Translations under genes and position numbers: made by a program
Notes under the pieces: generated by a model
Seen by the model: only the letters and a program-made list of their open reading frames with translations
The model's database searches: none
Told to the model about the DNA's origin: nothing
Source of the DNA: CAWFSE01 sp963697565
Lineage (GTDB): Bacteria; Actinomycetota; Actinomycetes; CAVWCF01
Assembly (NCBI GenBank): GCA_963697565.1
Contig: CAVOOM010000007.1
Coordinates: forward strand, 62,001 to 126,000
DNA: 64,000 nucleotides
Reading direction: 5' to 3'
Part shown: positions 36,382 through 46,650 of the stretch, piece by piece
Layout: every line of letters begins with the position of its first letter
Position numbering within the stretch: position 1 is the first letter of the stretch

Positions 36382-37423
36382 GTGCCCGCGAGGCCCGCGT
36401 ACGCCCACCTGGGCGGCCAGCTCGCCACGGGCCTGCTGGACGTCACCGACGACCTGGCTGCCCTGGACGGCGCCGGCTGGTGGGCGGTCGTCATCACGTA
36501 CGAGGGGCGGGCGGTCTGCGCGCGGTTCGCCGACGTCCGGCCCGCGCCCCCGCCGGGCGGCGGGTGGCCGGGAATCGTCGGGGGCCGCGCTGCCTGGACG
36601 TCCTCGATGGGCCGGGCCGCGTACGAGTCAGCGGTCGGGGCGCTGCGCGAGCGGATCGCAGCCGGGGACGTCTACCAGGCCAACCTCTGCCGGGTGCTCT
36701 CCGCGCCGCTGCCGAACGGCGCCGACCTCGCCGGGCTCGCCGCCGCTCTGGCCGGTGGCAACCCCGCCCCGTACGCGGGCGCCGTGCACCTGCCCGACCA
36801 GGGCATCGACGTGGTGTCGGCGTCGCCGGAGCTCTTCCTGTCGCGGCAGCGGGGACCTCGTGGAGTCCAAGCCCATCAAGGGGACCGGGCGCGTGGCGGC
36901 CGACCTGCAGGACAAGGACGCCGCCGAGAACGTGATGATCGTCGACCTGGTGCGCAACGACCTGGGGCGGGTCTGCGTGCCCGGCTCGATCGACGTGCCG
37001 GCCCTGCTGGCCGTCGAGGAGCACCCCGGGCTCGTCCACCTCGTCTCGACGGTCCGGGGCCGGCTGCGCTCGGGGCTCGGCTGGGCGGACCTGCTCGCCG
37101 CCGCGTTCCCGCCTGGGTCGGTGACGGGCGCGCCCAAGTCGAGCGCCCTGCGGCTGATCGAGGAGTTGGAGGCGGGCCCGCGGGGCCCGTACTGCGGCTC
37201 GGTCGGCTGGGTGGACGCCGATGCCGGCCGCGGCGAGCTGGCGGTCGCGATCCGCACCTTCTGGGCGGAGGCCGGCCGGCTGTGGTTCGGCACCGGGGCG
37301 GGCATCACCTGGGGCAGCGACGCCGCCCGCGAGTGGGACGAGACCGAGCTCAAGGCCGAGTTGCTGGTGGCGCTCGCATCCGAGCCCGCGGGCGAGCCGG
37401 AGGCTGGGACCATGGCCCGGTGA
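36382..37423 (+). CDS. pabB: Aminodeoxychorismate synthase component I
   Basis: About 346 residues of the chorismate-binding enzyme family; makes 4-amino-4-deoxychorismate for folate synthesis together with a glutamine amidotransferase. Typical motifs are RIAAGDVYQANLCRVL, VESKPIKGTGR (the PIKGT lysine marks PabB), ENVMIVDLVRNDLGRV and FPPGSVTGAPK. The frame breaks near 36852 (LFLSR|SGDLVESK), consistent with one extra base. No amidotransferase gene is adjacent. The PabC start overlaps its stop (GTGA), supporting the assignment over anthranilate synthase. Confidence 0.85.
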
Positions 37424-38245
37424 AGACCTGGGTGGGCGGCCGGGTGGTCGAGGCCGCGGACGGCGTACGTGTCGGCGCACGACCACGGCCTGACCGTGGG
37501 CGACGGGGTGTTCGAGACCCTCAAGGTGGTCGAGGGCGTGCCCTTCGCGCTGACCCGCCACCTGGCCCGGCTGCGCGCCTCGGCCGTGGGCCTGGGGCTG
37601 GACGCCCCACCCGACGATGAGGTGCGGGAGGCGGTCGCGGCGCTGCTCCGGGCGCACGCGCCGGGAGAGGTGGGCCGGCTGCGGATCACCGTCACCGGCG
37701 GGGTCGGCCCCGCTGGCTCGGAGCGCGGCGACGCGCCGCCGACCCTGCTGCTCACGGTCGGCCCGCCCACGGTGTGGCCCGCGACGGCCGACGTCGTCGT
37801 GGTGCCGTGGCCGCGCAACGAGCGCTCCGCGGTCGCCGGGCTCAAGACCACGTCGTACGCGGAGAACGTCGTCGCCCTGCACGAGGCGCGGCGCCAGGGC
37901 GCGGCGGAGGCGCTCTTCCTGGACACCCGGGGGCGGCTCAGCGAGGGGACCGGCAGCAACGTGTTCGTCGGCTGGAACGGCGCGCTGTACACGCCGTCGC
38001 TCGCGAGCGGCTGCCTGGCCGGCATCACGCGCGGCCTCGTCCTGGAGTGGACCGGCGCCGAGGAGGCCGACCTCGACCGCTCGGTGCTGGCCGACGCCGA
38101 CGAGGTGTTCCTCACCTCGTCCACCCGCGATGTGCAGGCCGTGGCCCACGTGGACGGTCGCGCCGTGCCCGCCGCGCCCGGCCCGCTCACCCAGGCGGCC
38201 GCGCGCGCCTTCGCCGAGCGATCGGCGGCTGACGTCGACCCCTGA
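37420..38245 (+). CDS. pabC: Aminodeoxychorismate lyase (PLP class IV)
   Basis: About 274 residues of the branched-chain aminotransferase fold (PLP class IV). PabC releases pyruvate from aminodeoxychorismate to give 4-aminobenzoate. The PLP lysine is in GLKTTSYAENVVAL, and the cofactor region EGTGSNVF and the TPSLASGCLAGITR loop are present. The frame breaks near 37462, just after the 14-residue N-terminus (EAAD|AYVSAHDHGL), consistent with one extra G. It is coupled to pabB. Confidence 0.85.
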
Positions 38246-38256
38246 CCTCGCGCAAC

Positions 38257-38283
38257 GCCCTCCGCGGCCGACGCGCGGAGGGC
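38257..38283 (+). terminator. Hairpin between pabC and hutU
   Basis: A perfect 10-bp stem (GCCCTCCGCG/CGCGGAGGGC) with a 7-nt loop lies in the 50-bp gap after pabC. It suggests that hutU-hutI are transcribed separately from the hutG-hutH-pabBC group, or are attenuated. Confidence 0.55.
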
Positions 38284-38295
38284 TAGCGTCGCGGC

Positions 38296-39974
<1,679 letters not shown>

Positions 39975-39978
<4 letters not shown>

Positions 39979-41160
39979 GCGGCGACCTGCTCGTCCGCCG
40001 GATCGGGCGGCTTGCGCCAGTGGCGACCGCCGCCGTAGACGGGCCGTGCGCCGTGCTCGTGCGCGACGGGGTCGTCGCGTACGCCGGTCCCGAGTCCGGG
40101 CTGCCCGCTGGCCTCGGGGACCTCGCCGAGCTCGACGCCGGCGGCGCCTGCGTCATCCCCGGCCTGGTCGACGCGCACACGCACCTCGTGTGGGCCGGGT
40201 CGCGACGTGCCGAGTTCGCGGCGCGGCTGGCCGGCGAGCCGTACGACGGCGGCGGGATCCGCGACACGGTCGCCGCCAGCCGGGCGACCTCCGACGACCG
40301 GCTCCTCGAGCTCGCCGCCGACCGGGCCACCGCATGCCTGGCCCACGGGACCACCACGATCGAGGTGAAGACCGGCTACGGGCTGTCGCACGCCGAGGAG
40401 CTGCGGATGCTCAAGGTCGCCGGCCGGCTCCCCGGGGCCGTGGGGCTGCGGGTCGAGCGCACCTACCTCGGGGCCCACGTCGTGCCCGAGGGCCGTGACC
40501 CCGACGACTACGTCGACGAGGTCGTCGCGTCCCTGCCGGAGGCCGCCTCGGCCGGGGCGCGTTGGTGCGACGTCTTCTGCGATGAGGGGGTCTTCACCGT
40601 CGAGCAGGCCAGGCGCATCCTTTCCGCGGCCGCGGAGATGGGACTCGGCCTGCGGATCCACGCCGAGGAGCTGGCGCCCAGCGGGGGAGCGGCCCTCGCC
40701 GCCGAGCTCGGGTGCGCCAGCGCCGACCACCTGGAGCACGTCACCCCGGAGGCCGCCCGCGCACTGGCGGCCGCAGGGGTCGTGGGGGTGCTGCTGCCGT
40801 CGGTGGCCCTCAGCCCTGCGGTCAGGCGCCTGGGGCCACGCGCGGGTGCTTCAGGAGGCGGGCGTCGAGCTGGCCTTGGCCACCGACTGCAACCCGGGCA
40901 CCTCGTGGTGCGAGTCGATGCCGTACGTCATGCAGCTCGCCTGCCTGCAGATGGGGTTGTCGGTCGACGAGGCCCTGCGCGCGGCCACCCTCGGCGCCGC
41001 CCACTCGCTGCGGCTTGACCAGGCGGGCTGGCTGGGCCCGGGGTCGTACGGGGACCTCGCGGTGCTCGACGCCGCCCATGAGATCGACTTGGTGGCCCAC
41101 CTGGGATCGCACTGGACCCGGGCCACCGTCGTCGGCGGCTCGGTGCTGCACGAGTTCTAG
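39975..41160 (+). CDS. hutI: Imidazolonepropionase
   Basis: About 394 residues of the amidohydrolase superfamily; opens the imidazolone ring to give N-formiminoglutamate. Metal ligands are visible in VDAHTHLVWAG, RIHAEEL and LATDCNPGT, and the substrate loop in EVKTGYGLS. The frame breaks near 40820 (VALS...RSGAWGHARVL), consistent with one extra base. With hutH, hutU and hutG it completes histidine breakdown to glutamate. Confidence 0.9.
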
Positions 41161-41164
41161 CGGC

Positions 41165-41581
41165 TCAGGCCCCGGAGAGCAGGTCGGCGAGCGCGGCGTC
41201 GATGTCGACGTGGTCGCCCTCCGAACCGATCGCGACCAGGGCCTCGGTCTGCGCGAGGAAGTCGACGAGCTCGGCCCTGGGGGCCTCGAACAGCGCGTGG
41301 CCCGCCGGAGAGGACAGGGACACGCACACGACCTGCAGGCCGGCGTCCAGCGACGGCCACACGGCCACATCGCCCTCGCCGGTGGGCCGGTCCAGGCCGG
41401 CGGCGAGCAGGTCGCGGGCGAAGACCCAGGTCACCGTCCCGCTCACGCCCGCGTCAAAGGCGGCCGTGATCGCGTACGGGTCGCTGACGCTGTAGCTCAG
41501 CGTCGCAGGCACGGCCAGGGTGTCGACTGGGCCCACGACGAGCAGCAGGTCGACGGAGCGGGTCACGGTGGCGTGCTGCAT
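41165..41581 (-). CDS. ssgB: SsgA/SsgB-family cell-division regulator
   Basis: A 138-residue SsgA-like protein. In Streptomyces SsgB positions FtsZ for sporulation septa. The family core is clear: YSVSDPYAITAAF, VTWVFARDLLAAGLDRPTG, GDVAVWPS and VVCVSLSSPAGHALFEAP. The family is restricted to actinobacteria, mainly filamentous or sporulating lineages. Its place beside a PGPGW-family membrane protein and thrS matches, from memory, the Streptomyces ssgB neighbourhood, so it is probably the SsgB orthologue rather than another SsgA-like protein. It is convergent with hutI. Confidence 0.82.
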   Translation of the reverse strand: MQHATVTRSVDLLLVVGPVDTLAVPATLSYSVSDPYAITAAFDAGVSGTVTWVFARDLLAAGLDRPTGEGDVAVWPSLDAGLQVVCVSLSSPAGHALFEAPRAELVDFLAQTEALVAIGSEGDHVDIDAALADLLSGA

Positions 41582-41689
41582 GGGGTCCCCTCGGGAGGTG
41601 GGCGCGTTCTGGTGCTCTGGGTGGGTGCGGGATCGCAACGGGTGTGTGCCCGCGCGGCCGGCTGGCCACCCCTGGCTAGCCTGTGATCT

Positions 41690-42103
41690 GTGACACAGCC
41701 GCCCGCGGGGGAGCCCTCGACCCCCTCCGGCAGTGGGCCGTCGGGCTGGCGGCACTCGATCAGGCGCAACCGCACAGCGGACGTGGCCTACCGCACCGGC
41801 GTGTTCGTGTTCGGCTGGCTGATCGTGCTGGCGGGCCTGGCCATGCTGTTCCTGCCAGGTCCGGGGTGGGCGGCGATCTTCGTCGGCCTGGCGGTGCTGG
41901 CCACCGAGTACGCCTGGGCGCACCGGCTGCTCGGCTCGGCCAAGGAGCGGGCGCAGCGCGCCAAGGAGCGGGCGATGGACCCCGCGCGCCGCCGCCAGAT
42001 GACGGTCCTCGGGATCGCCGTCGCACTGGCCGCGGCGGGGGTCGCCTACTGGTACGTCGCCAGCTACGGCCTCACCCTGGACGGGCCCCGGGCCTGGTTC
42101 TGA
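41690..42103 (+). CDS. PGPGW (TIGR02611) family membrane protein
   Basis: A 137-residue protein with two hydrophobic segments. The family signature LPGPGWAAIFVGLAVLATEY follows the first helix, and a basic AKERAQRAKERA stretch joins the helices. Function unknown. It is divergent from the SsgB-like gene, a pairing also found in Streptomyces. The start is GTG at 41690. Confidence 0.8.
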   Translation: MTQPPAGEPSTPSGSGPSGWRHSIRRNRTADVAYRTGVFVFGWLIVLAGLAMLFLPGPGWAAIFVGLAVLATEYAWAHRLLGSAKERAQRAKERAMDPARRRQMTVLGIAVALAAAGVAYWYVASYGLTLDGPRAWF

Positions 42104-42171
42104 GCCGGCCCCGCGGGGCGGTCTCACGGCGCCGAGGCCCTGGAGGGCATGGGGTAACCTGTGCGGCGCTC

Positions 42172-42243
42172 GGGCGATTGGCTCAGTGGTAGAGCGCCTC
42201 GTTCACACCGAGGAGGTCACTGGTTCGAACCCAGTATCGCCCA
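42172..42243 (+). tRNA. tRNA-Val (CAC)
   Basis: A 72-nt cloverleaf: acceptor GGGCGAT/ATCGCCC, D-arm around GGCTCAGTGGTAGAGC, anticodon stem CCTCG/CGAGG with loop TTCACAC (anticodon CAC), and T-arm GGTTCGAACCC. It stands alone upstream of thrS. Confidence 0.95.
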
Positions 42244-42260
42244 CTCCACCGAGCACCCCG

Positions 42261-42291
42261 GCAGGCCGTCGCCCACCAAGCGGCGGCCTGC
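42261..42291 (+). terminator. Hairpin after tRNA-Val
   Basis: A 12-bp stem (GCAGGCCGTCGC with GCGGCGGCCTGC, one G-T pair) and 7-nt loop begin 17 nt after the tRNA and end 51 nt before thrS. It probably terminates the tRNA transcript. I see no T-box leader for thrS here. Confidence 0.55.
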
Positions 42292-42342
42292 GGCCATCTG
42301 CCGTCGGTACGATCGCCGGACGCCGGGGAGCCGCCCCGGCCG

Positions 42343-44352
42343 GTGAGTCAGGAGCGCTTCGTGTCCGAGATCCGGCTGGTCGTCGACGGCGTCGAGCGGT
42401 CGGCGGGGGCAGGCACGACGGCCGCGGAGCTGTACGCCGACCGCCGCGAGGTCGTCGTGGCCCGCGTCGGAGGCGAGCTGCGCGACCTGCACCGGCCACT
42501 CGCCGACGGCGACCAGGTCGAGGCCGTGGCGATCGACAGCCCGGACGGCCGGGCGGTGCTGCGGCACTCGACCGCGCACGTCCTCGCCCAGGCGGTGCAG
42601 AACCTCTTCCCCGAGGCCAAGCTGGGGATCGGCCCGCCGATCGACAACGGCTTCTACTACGACTTCGACGTCGAGACCCCGTTCACGCCCGACGACCTCG
42701 CGAGCCTTGAGAAGCGCATGCAGGCGATCATCAAGTCCGGGCAGCGGTTCACCCGGCGCGTGGTCTCCGAGGACGACGCCCGCGCCGAGCTGGCCGCCGA
42801 GCCCTACAAGCTCGAGCTCGTCGGGCTCAAGGGCGGCGCCGTCGACAGCGACGTGATGGAGGTCGGCGGGGCCGAGCTCACCATCTACGACAACGTCGAC
42901 GCCAAGACCGGCGAGCGGTGCTGGGGCGACCTGTGCCGGGGCCCGCACCTGCCGTCGACCCGCCACATCCCCGCGTTCACCCTGATGCGCACCGCCGCGG
43001 CGTACTGGCGGGGCAGCGAGAAGAACCCGCAGCTGCAGCGCGTCTACGGCACCGCGTGGGAGACCCGTGACGCGCTCAAGGCCCATCTGCGCTTCCTTGA
43101 GGAGGCCGAGCGCCGCGACCACCGCCGGCTCGGCGTCGAGCTCGACCTGTTCAGCTTCCCCGAGGAGATCGGCTCGGGCCTGGCCGTCTTCCACCCCAAG
43201 GGCGGCGTCGTGCGCCGGGTGATGGAGGACTACTCCCGGCGCCGCCACGAGGAGTCCGGCTACGAGTTCGTCAACAGCCCGCACCTCACCAAGGCGGCGC
43301 TGTTCGAGACCAGCGGCCACCTCGACTGGTACTCCGAGGGCATGTACCCGCCGATGGAGCTCGACGCCGAGTACGACTCGGCCGGCCAGCTGCGCCGGGC
43401 GCCGCAGAAGTACTACATGAAGCCGATGAACTGCCCCATGCACAACCTGATCTTCCGGGCCCGGGGGCGGTCCTACCGCGAGCTGCCGCTGCGGCTGTTC
43501 GAGTTCGGCACGGTCTACCGGTACGAGAAGTCCGGCGTCGTCCACGGGCTGACCCGGGCGCGCGGATTCACCCAGGACGACGCCCACATCTACTGCACCA
43601 AGGAGCAGATGGCCGACGAGCTCGACCGGCTGCTCACCTTCGTGCTGGGGCTGCTGCGCGACTACGGGCTGGCGGACTTCTACCTCGAGCTGTCGACGCG
43701 CGACCCCGAGAAGTCGATCGGGACCGAGGAGGAGTGGGTCGAGGCCACCGAGATCCTGCGCCTCGCCGCCGAGCAGCAAGACCTCGAGCTCGTCCTCGAC
43801 GAGGGCGGCGCCGCCTTCTACGGACCGAAGATCTCGGTGCAGGCCAAGGACGCGATCGGCCGCACCTGGCAGATGTCGACGATCCAGGTCGACTTCCAGC
43901 TGCCGCAGCGCTTCGAGCTTGAGTACCAGGCGTCCGACGGCACCCGGCAGCGCCCGATCATGATCCACCGGGCGCTGTTCGGCTCGATCGAGCGGTTCTT
44001 CGCCGTGCTGCTCGAGCACTACGCCGGGGCCTTCCCCCCATGGCTGGCACCCGTGCAGGTGATCGGCATCCCGATCACCGACGCGCATGTGCCCTACCTC
44101 GACGAGGTGGCGGGGCGGCTGCGCGCCCAGGGGATCCGCGTCGAGGTCGACTCCTCAGACGACCGCATGCAGAAGAAGATCCGCAACGCCCAGCGCGCCA
44201 AGGCCCCCTACATGCTCATCGCGGGCGACGAGGACGCCGCCGCCGGGGCGGTGAGCTTCCGCTACCGCGACGGGACGCAGAAGAACGGCGTGCCCATCGA
44301 CGCCGCCATCGAGGAGATCGCGGCCGCCGTCCGCGATCGCGTGCAGGTCTGA
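42343..44352 (+). CDS. thrS: Threonyl-tRNA synthetase
   Basis: A 669-residue class II aminoacyl-tRNA synthetase. In order it shows a TGS-like N-terminal domain, the second additional domain with HSTAHVLAQAV and the zinc-type histidine cluster, the catalytic core (MNCPMHNLIF with the zinc cysteine, TRARGFTQDDAHIYC motif 2, RPIMIHRALFGSIERF motif 3) and the anticodon-binding domain. The frame is intact. The start is GTG at 42343. It is followed 10 bp later by the HIT protein gene. Confidence 0.96.
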   Translation: MSQERFVSEIRLVVDGVERSAGAGTTAAELYADRREVVVARVGGELRDLHRPLADGDQVEAVAIDSPDGRAVLRHSTAHVLAQAVQNLFPEAKLGIGPPIDNGFYYDFDVETPFTPDDLASLEKRMQAIIKSGQRFTRRVVSEDDARAELAAEPYKLELVGLKGGAVDSDVMEVGGAELTIYDNVDAKTGERCWGDLCRGPHLPSTRHIPAFTLMRTAAAYWRGSEKNPQLQRVYGTAWETRDALKAHLRFLEEAERRDHRRLGVELDLFSFPEEIGSGLAVFHPKGGVVRRVMEDYSRRRHEESGYEFVNSPHLTKAALFETSGHLDWYSEGMYPPMELDAEYDSAGQLRRAPQKYYMKPMNCPMHNLIFRARGRSYRELPLRLFEFGTVYRYEKSGVVHGLTRARGFTQDDAHIYCTKEQMADELDRLLTFVLGLLRDYGLADFYLELSTRDPEKSIGTEEEWVEATEILRLAAEQQDLELVLDEGGAAFYGPKISVQAKDAIGRTWQMSTIQVDFQLPQRFELEYQASDGTRQRPIMIHRALFGSIERFFAVLLEHYAGAFPPWLAPVQVIGIPITDAHVPYLDEVAGRLRAQGIRVEVDSSDDRMQKKIRNAQRAKAPYMLIAGDEDAAAGAVSFRYRDGTQKNGVPIDAAIEEIAAAVRDRVQV

Positions 44353-44362
44353 GCGGCCGGCG

Positions 44363-44884
44363 ATGACCGATCCCGACGGCCTGGAGCGGCTGTACACCCC
44401 GCACCGGATGGCCTACCTCAAGGGCGAGAGCAAGCCGGTGAGCGACGCCGAGCACGAGTGCCCGTTCTGCCTGGCGCCGGGGCTGCCGCCCGAGGAGGGA
44501 TTGGTCGTCGCCCGCGGCTCGCTGGTCTACGCGGTCATGAACCTCTACCCGTACAACACCGGGCACCTGATGATCTGCCCGTACCGCCACGTCGCCGACT
44601 ACACCGACCTCGGCGCCGACGAGGTCGCCGAGCTCGGGGCCTTCACCCAGCGGGCCATGGCCGTCCTGCGCGCCGCCTCGAACCCCCACGGCTTCAACCT
44701 GGGGATGAACCAGGGGGTCGTGGGGGGCGCCGGGATCGCCGCCCACCTGCACCAGCACATCGTGCCGCGATGGGGGGGCGACACGAACTTCATGCCGGTC
44801 GTGGGGCGCACCAAGGTGCTGCCCGAGCTGCTGACCGACACCCGGTCGCTGCTGGCCGGGGTCTGGGAGACAATGGAGGCGTGA
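44363..44884 (+). CDS. HIT domain protein
   Basis: A 173-residue histidine-triad nucleotide hydrolase or transferase. The triad HLHQHIVPRW (H-x-H-x-H) is near residue 129, and CPFCLAPGL at the N-terminus is a possible zinc site. It resembles the actinobacterial AP4A-phosphorylase-like proteins encoded next to thrS and pgsA. Its stop overlaps the start of the DCC protein gene (GTGA). Confidence 0.88.
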   Translation: MTDPDGLERLYTPHRMAYLKGESKPVSDAEHECPFCLAPGLPPEEGLVVARGSLVYAVMNLYPYNTGHLMICPYRHVADYTDLGADEVAELGAFTQRAMAVLRAASNPHGFNLGMNQGVVGGAGIAAHLHQHIVPRWGGDTNFMPVVGRTKVLPELLTDTRSLLAGVWETMEA

Positions 44885-45297
44885 CCTCCCCGCTGCGCGA
44901 CCGCCCGGTCCTCGTCTACGACGGCGACTGCGCGATCTGCACCCAGAGCGTGCTCTGGATGGAGGCGCACATCCCGTACCGCCCGATCATCGAGGCGTGG
45001 CAGTTCGCCGACCTCGCCGCGCTCGGCCTCACCCAGGCCCAGTGCGAGCGGGCCGTCCAGTGGGTCGAGCCCGACGGCCGCGTCTGGGCCGGCTCGCACG
45101 CCGTCGGCAAGCTCCTGGTCGCCAGCCGCGGGCTCTGGCAGGTGCTCGGCTGGCTGGCCCTCGTGCCGCCGACCCGGTGGATCGCCTCCGGGGTCTACCG
45201 GCTGATCGCCGACAACCGCCACCGGCTGCCCGGCGGCACGCCCGCGTGCTCGATGCCGGCCCACCTGCGCCCCGGCGCGCAGGACCGCGCGGCGTAG
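44881..45297 (+). CDS. DCC family (DUF393) thiol-disulfide oxidoreductase-like protein
   Basis: A 138-residue DUF393 protein. The family DxDC motif is VYDGDCAICTQS, followed by a hydrophobic stretch around ASRGLWQVLGWLALVPP. Family members are proposed thiol-redox proteins and often neighbour HTTM/VKGC-like membrane proteins, as here. It is coupled to the HIT gene. Confidence 0.8.
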   Translation: MTSPLRDRPVLVYDGDCAICTQSVLWMEAHIPYRPIIEAWQFADLAALGLTQAQCERAVQWVEPDGRVWAGSHAVGKLLVASRGLWQVLGWLALVPPTRWIASGVYRLIADNRHRLPGGTPACSMPAHLRPGAQDRAA

Positions 45298-45306
45298 CCG
45301 CTGGGC

Positions 45307-46171
45307 TCAGGCCGCCGCCGCGGCCCGGGCCGGCAGCAGCCGACCGAGCCGCTCCAGGGGCAGGAACGCCATCAGGCACACCAGGTGCGGCAAGAAGATG
45401 ATGGTGATCGTCGCGTAGACGCTCAGGTGGAACAGCAGCAGCCCGGCGACCATCAGCCACTGCCACCGCTCGCGGACGAACAGGATCACCGGCGAGAGCA
45501 GCTCGAACGCCATGATGAAGAACTGCGACGCCACCAGCGCCCACGGGATCTGCAGCAGCGGGTCGGCGAGGAAGGTGCCGCGCCGGATGATGGCCCGGGC
45601 CAGCGTCGCCGACGTCAGCCAGGCCAGCCCCCCGAAGCGCAGCTTGGCGATCGCCGCGAAGAAGTACGTCGCGACCGCGCCGATCTGCACCACCCGCAGC
45701 GCCCAGCCGGCGGCCGGCGACGGCGTCTCATCGCGCAGCCCCGCCAAGCCGGCGAACGGAAGCACGAAGAGCGCCGAGATGAAGGCGAACCGGTCGTGGT
45801 CGACCTTGCCGTACGAGAACGCGATCACCATCCACTGCAGGTACAGCAGCGCGACCCCGAGCCCCAGCACGCGGGGCGAGCGGCCCCGGGCGGCGAAGAC
45901 GAGGGCCGCCAGCGAGGCCGCAACCAGGGCCCATTGGACGACGGTCACGACCGTGGCGGTCGGCGCGGGCAGCGGCAGGACGCGGCCGATGAGCAGCGGC
46001 TGGTAGAGCTCGGTGGACACCTGGCCGTGCAGGGCGCCCCAGGGCCGGGCGACCAAGACGTCGAACGGGATGAACGCGTAGACCAGCAGTCCGGAACCAG
46101 CCGACGCGGGCCGCCGGAACGGGCGCGAACAGCCACCGGGTCCACCAGCCGCCCGTCTTGCCGCCCGTCAT
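45307..46171 (-). CDS. HTTM domain membrane protein
   Basis: About 287 residues with eight or more hydrophobic helices. It matches the HTTM family, horizontally transferred transmembrane proteins related to the membrane part of vitamin-K-dependent gamma-carboxylase. Landmarks are YQPLLIGRVLPLPAP and FSYGKVDHDRFAFIS. The frame breaks near 46093 (WFR|LLVYAFIPFDVLVARPWG), consistent with one extra base. The start overlaps the stop of the upstream small gene (ATGA). With the DCC gene on the opposite strand it forms a recurrent DCC/HTTM pairing of unknown function. Confidence 0.75.
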
Positions 46172-46623
46172 CGCGCGGTCCACTCGGCGAGCACCTCGCG
46201 GGTGCGCTCGCCTTCGGGCGCCCCGTCACGCAGCGGCTGCGCCAGGCGGAGCAGCCGGACGCCCTCCCAGGGCGGCGCGTCCGGGTGCAGCCGGGCGTGC
46301 GCGTCGGCGAGCAGGCCGATCAGCTCCGGGTCGTCGACGAGGCGAGGCAGCTGGCCCTCGACCTCGGCGACGGAGACGCCGACCGTGCTCGGCCGCAGCG
46401 CGACCCGCCGCCAGTCGCCGCCTGGCTCGAGCACCTCAAGTCCCACGACGGCGATCTCGCCGTTGGGGGAGTTGGCCGTCGCGTACATCCGGAAGGGGGC
46501 GAGCGGGAACCAGTCGTCCACGCCGACCAGCGCCGAGGCGGCGAGTGCGGCGACCAGCAGGGCGGCGGCGGCCGAGCGGGCCTTGCGCCCGCCGGCCGTC
46601 AGTTCGCCTGCCTCCGCGTTCAC
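46168..46623 (-). CDS. Single-pass membrane protein coupled to HTTM gene
   Basis: A 151-residue protein with one N-terminal hydrophobic helix (AAAALLVAALAASALVGV) and an extracytoplasmic domain containing FPLAPFRMYATANSPNGEI, a stretch I associate with HTTM partner proteins. No catalytic motif is seen. It is translationally coupled to the HTTM gene, so the two products probably form a complex. The start is GTG at 46623. Confidence 0.65.
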   Translation of the reverse strand: MNAEAGELTAGGRKARSAAAALLVAALAASALVGVDDWFPLAPFRMYATANSPNGEIAVVGLEVLEPGGDWRRVALRPSTVGVSVAEVEGQLPRLVDDPELIGLLADAHARLHPDAPPWEGVRLLRLAQPLRDGAPEGERTREVLAEWTAR

Positions 46624-46650
46624 GCCGCGGACTCTACGTCCCCTCAGTGG

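Noticed and set aside
38257..38283. Possible riboswitch before hutU
   Set aside because: The 50-bp gap holds only a simple 10-bp hairpin, too short for a known riboswitch class.
42244..42342. T-box leader upstream of thrS
   Set aside because: The spacer is only about 100 nt and contains a terminator-like hairpin but no specifier stem or T-box sequence.
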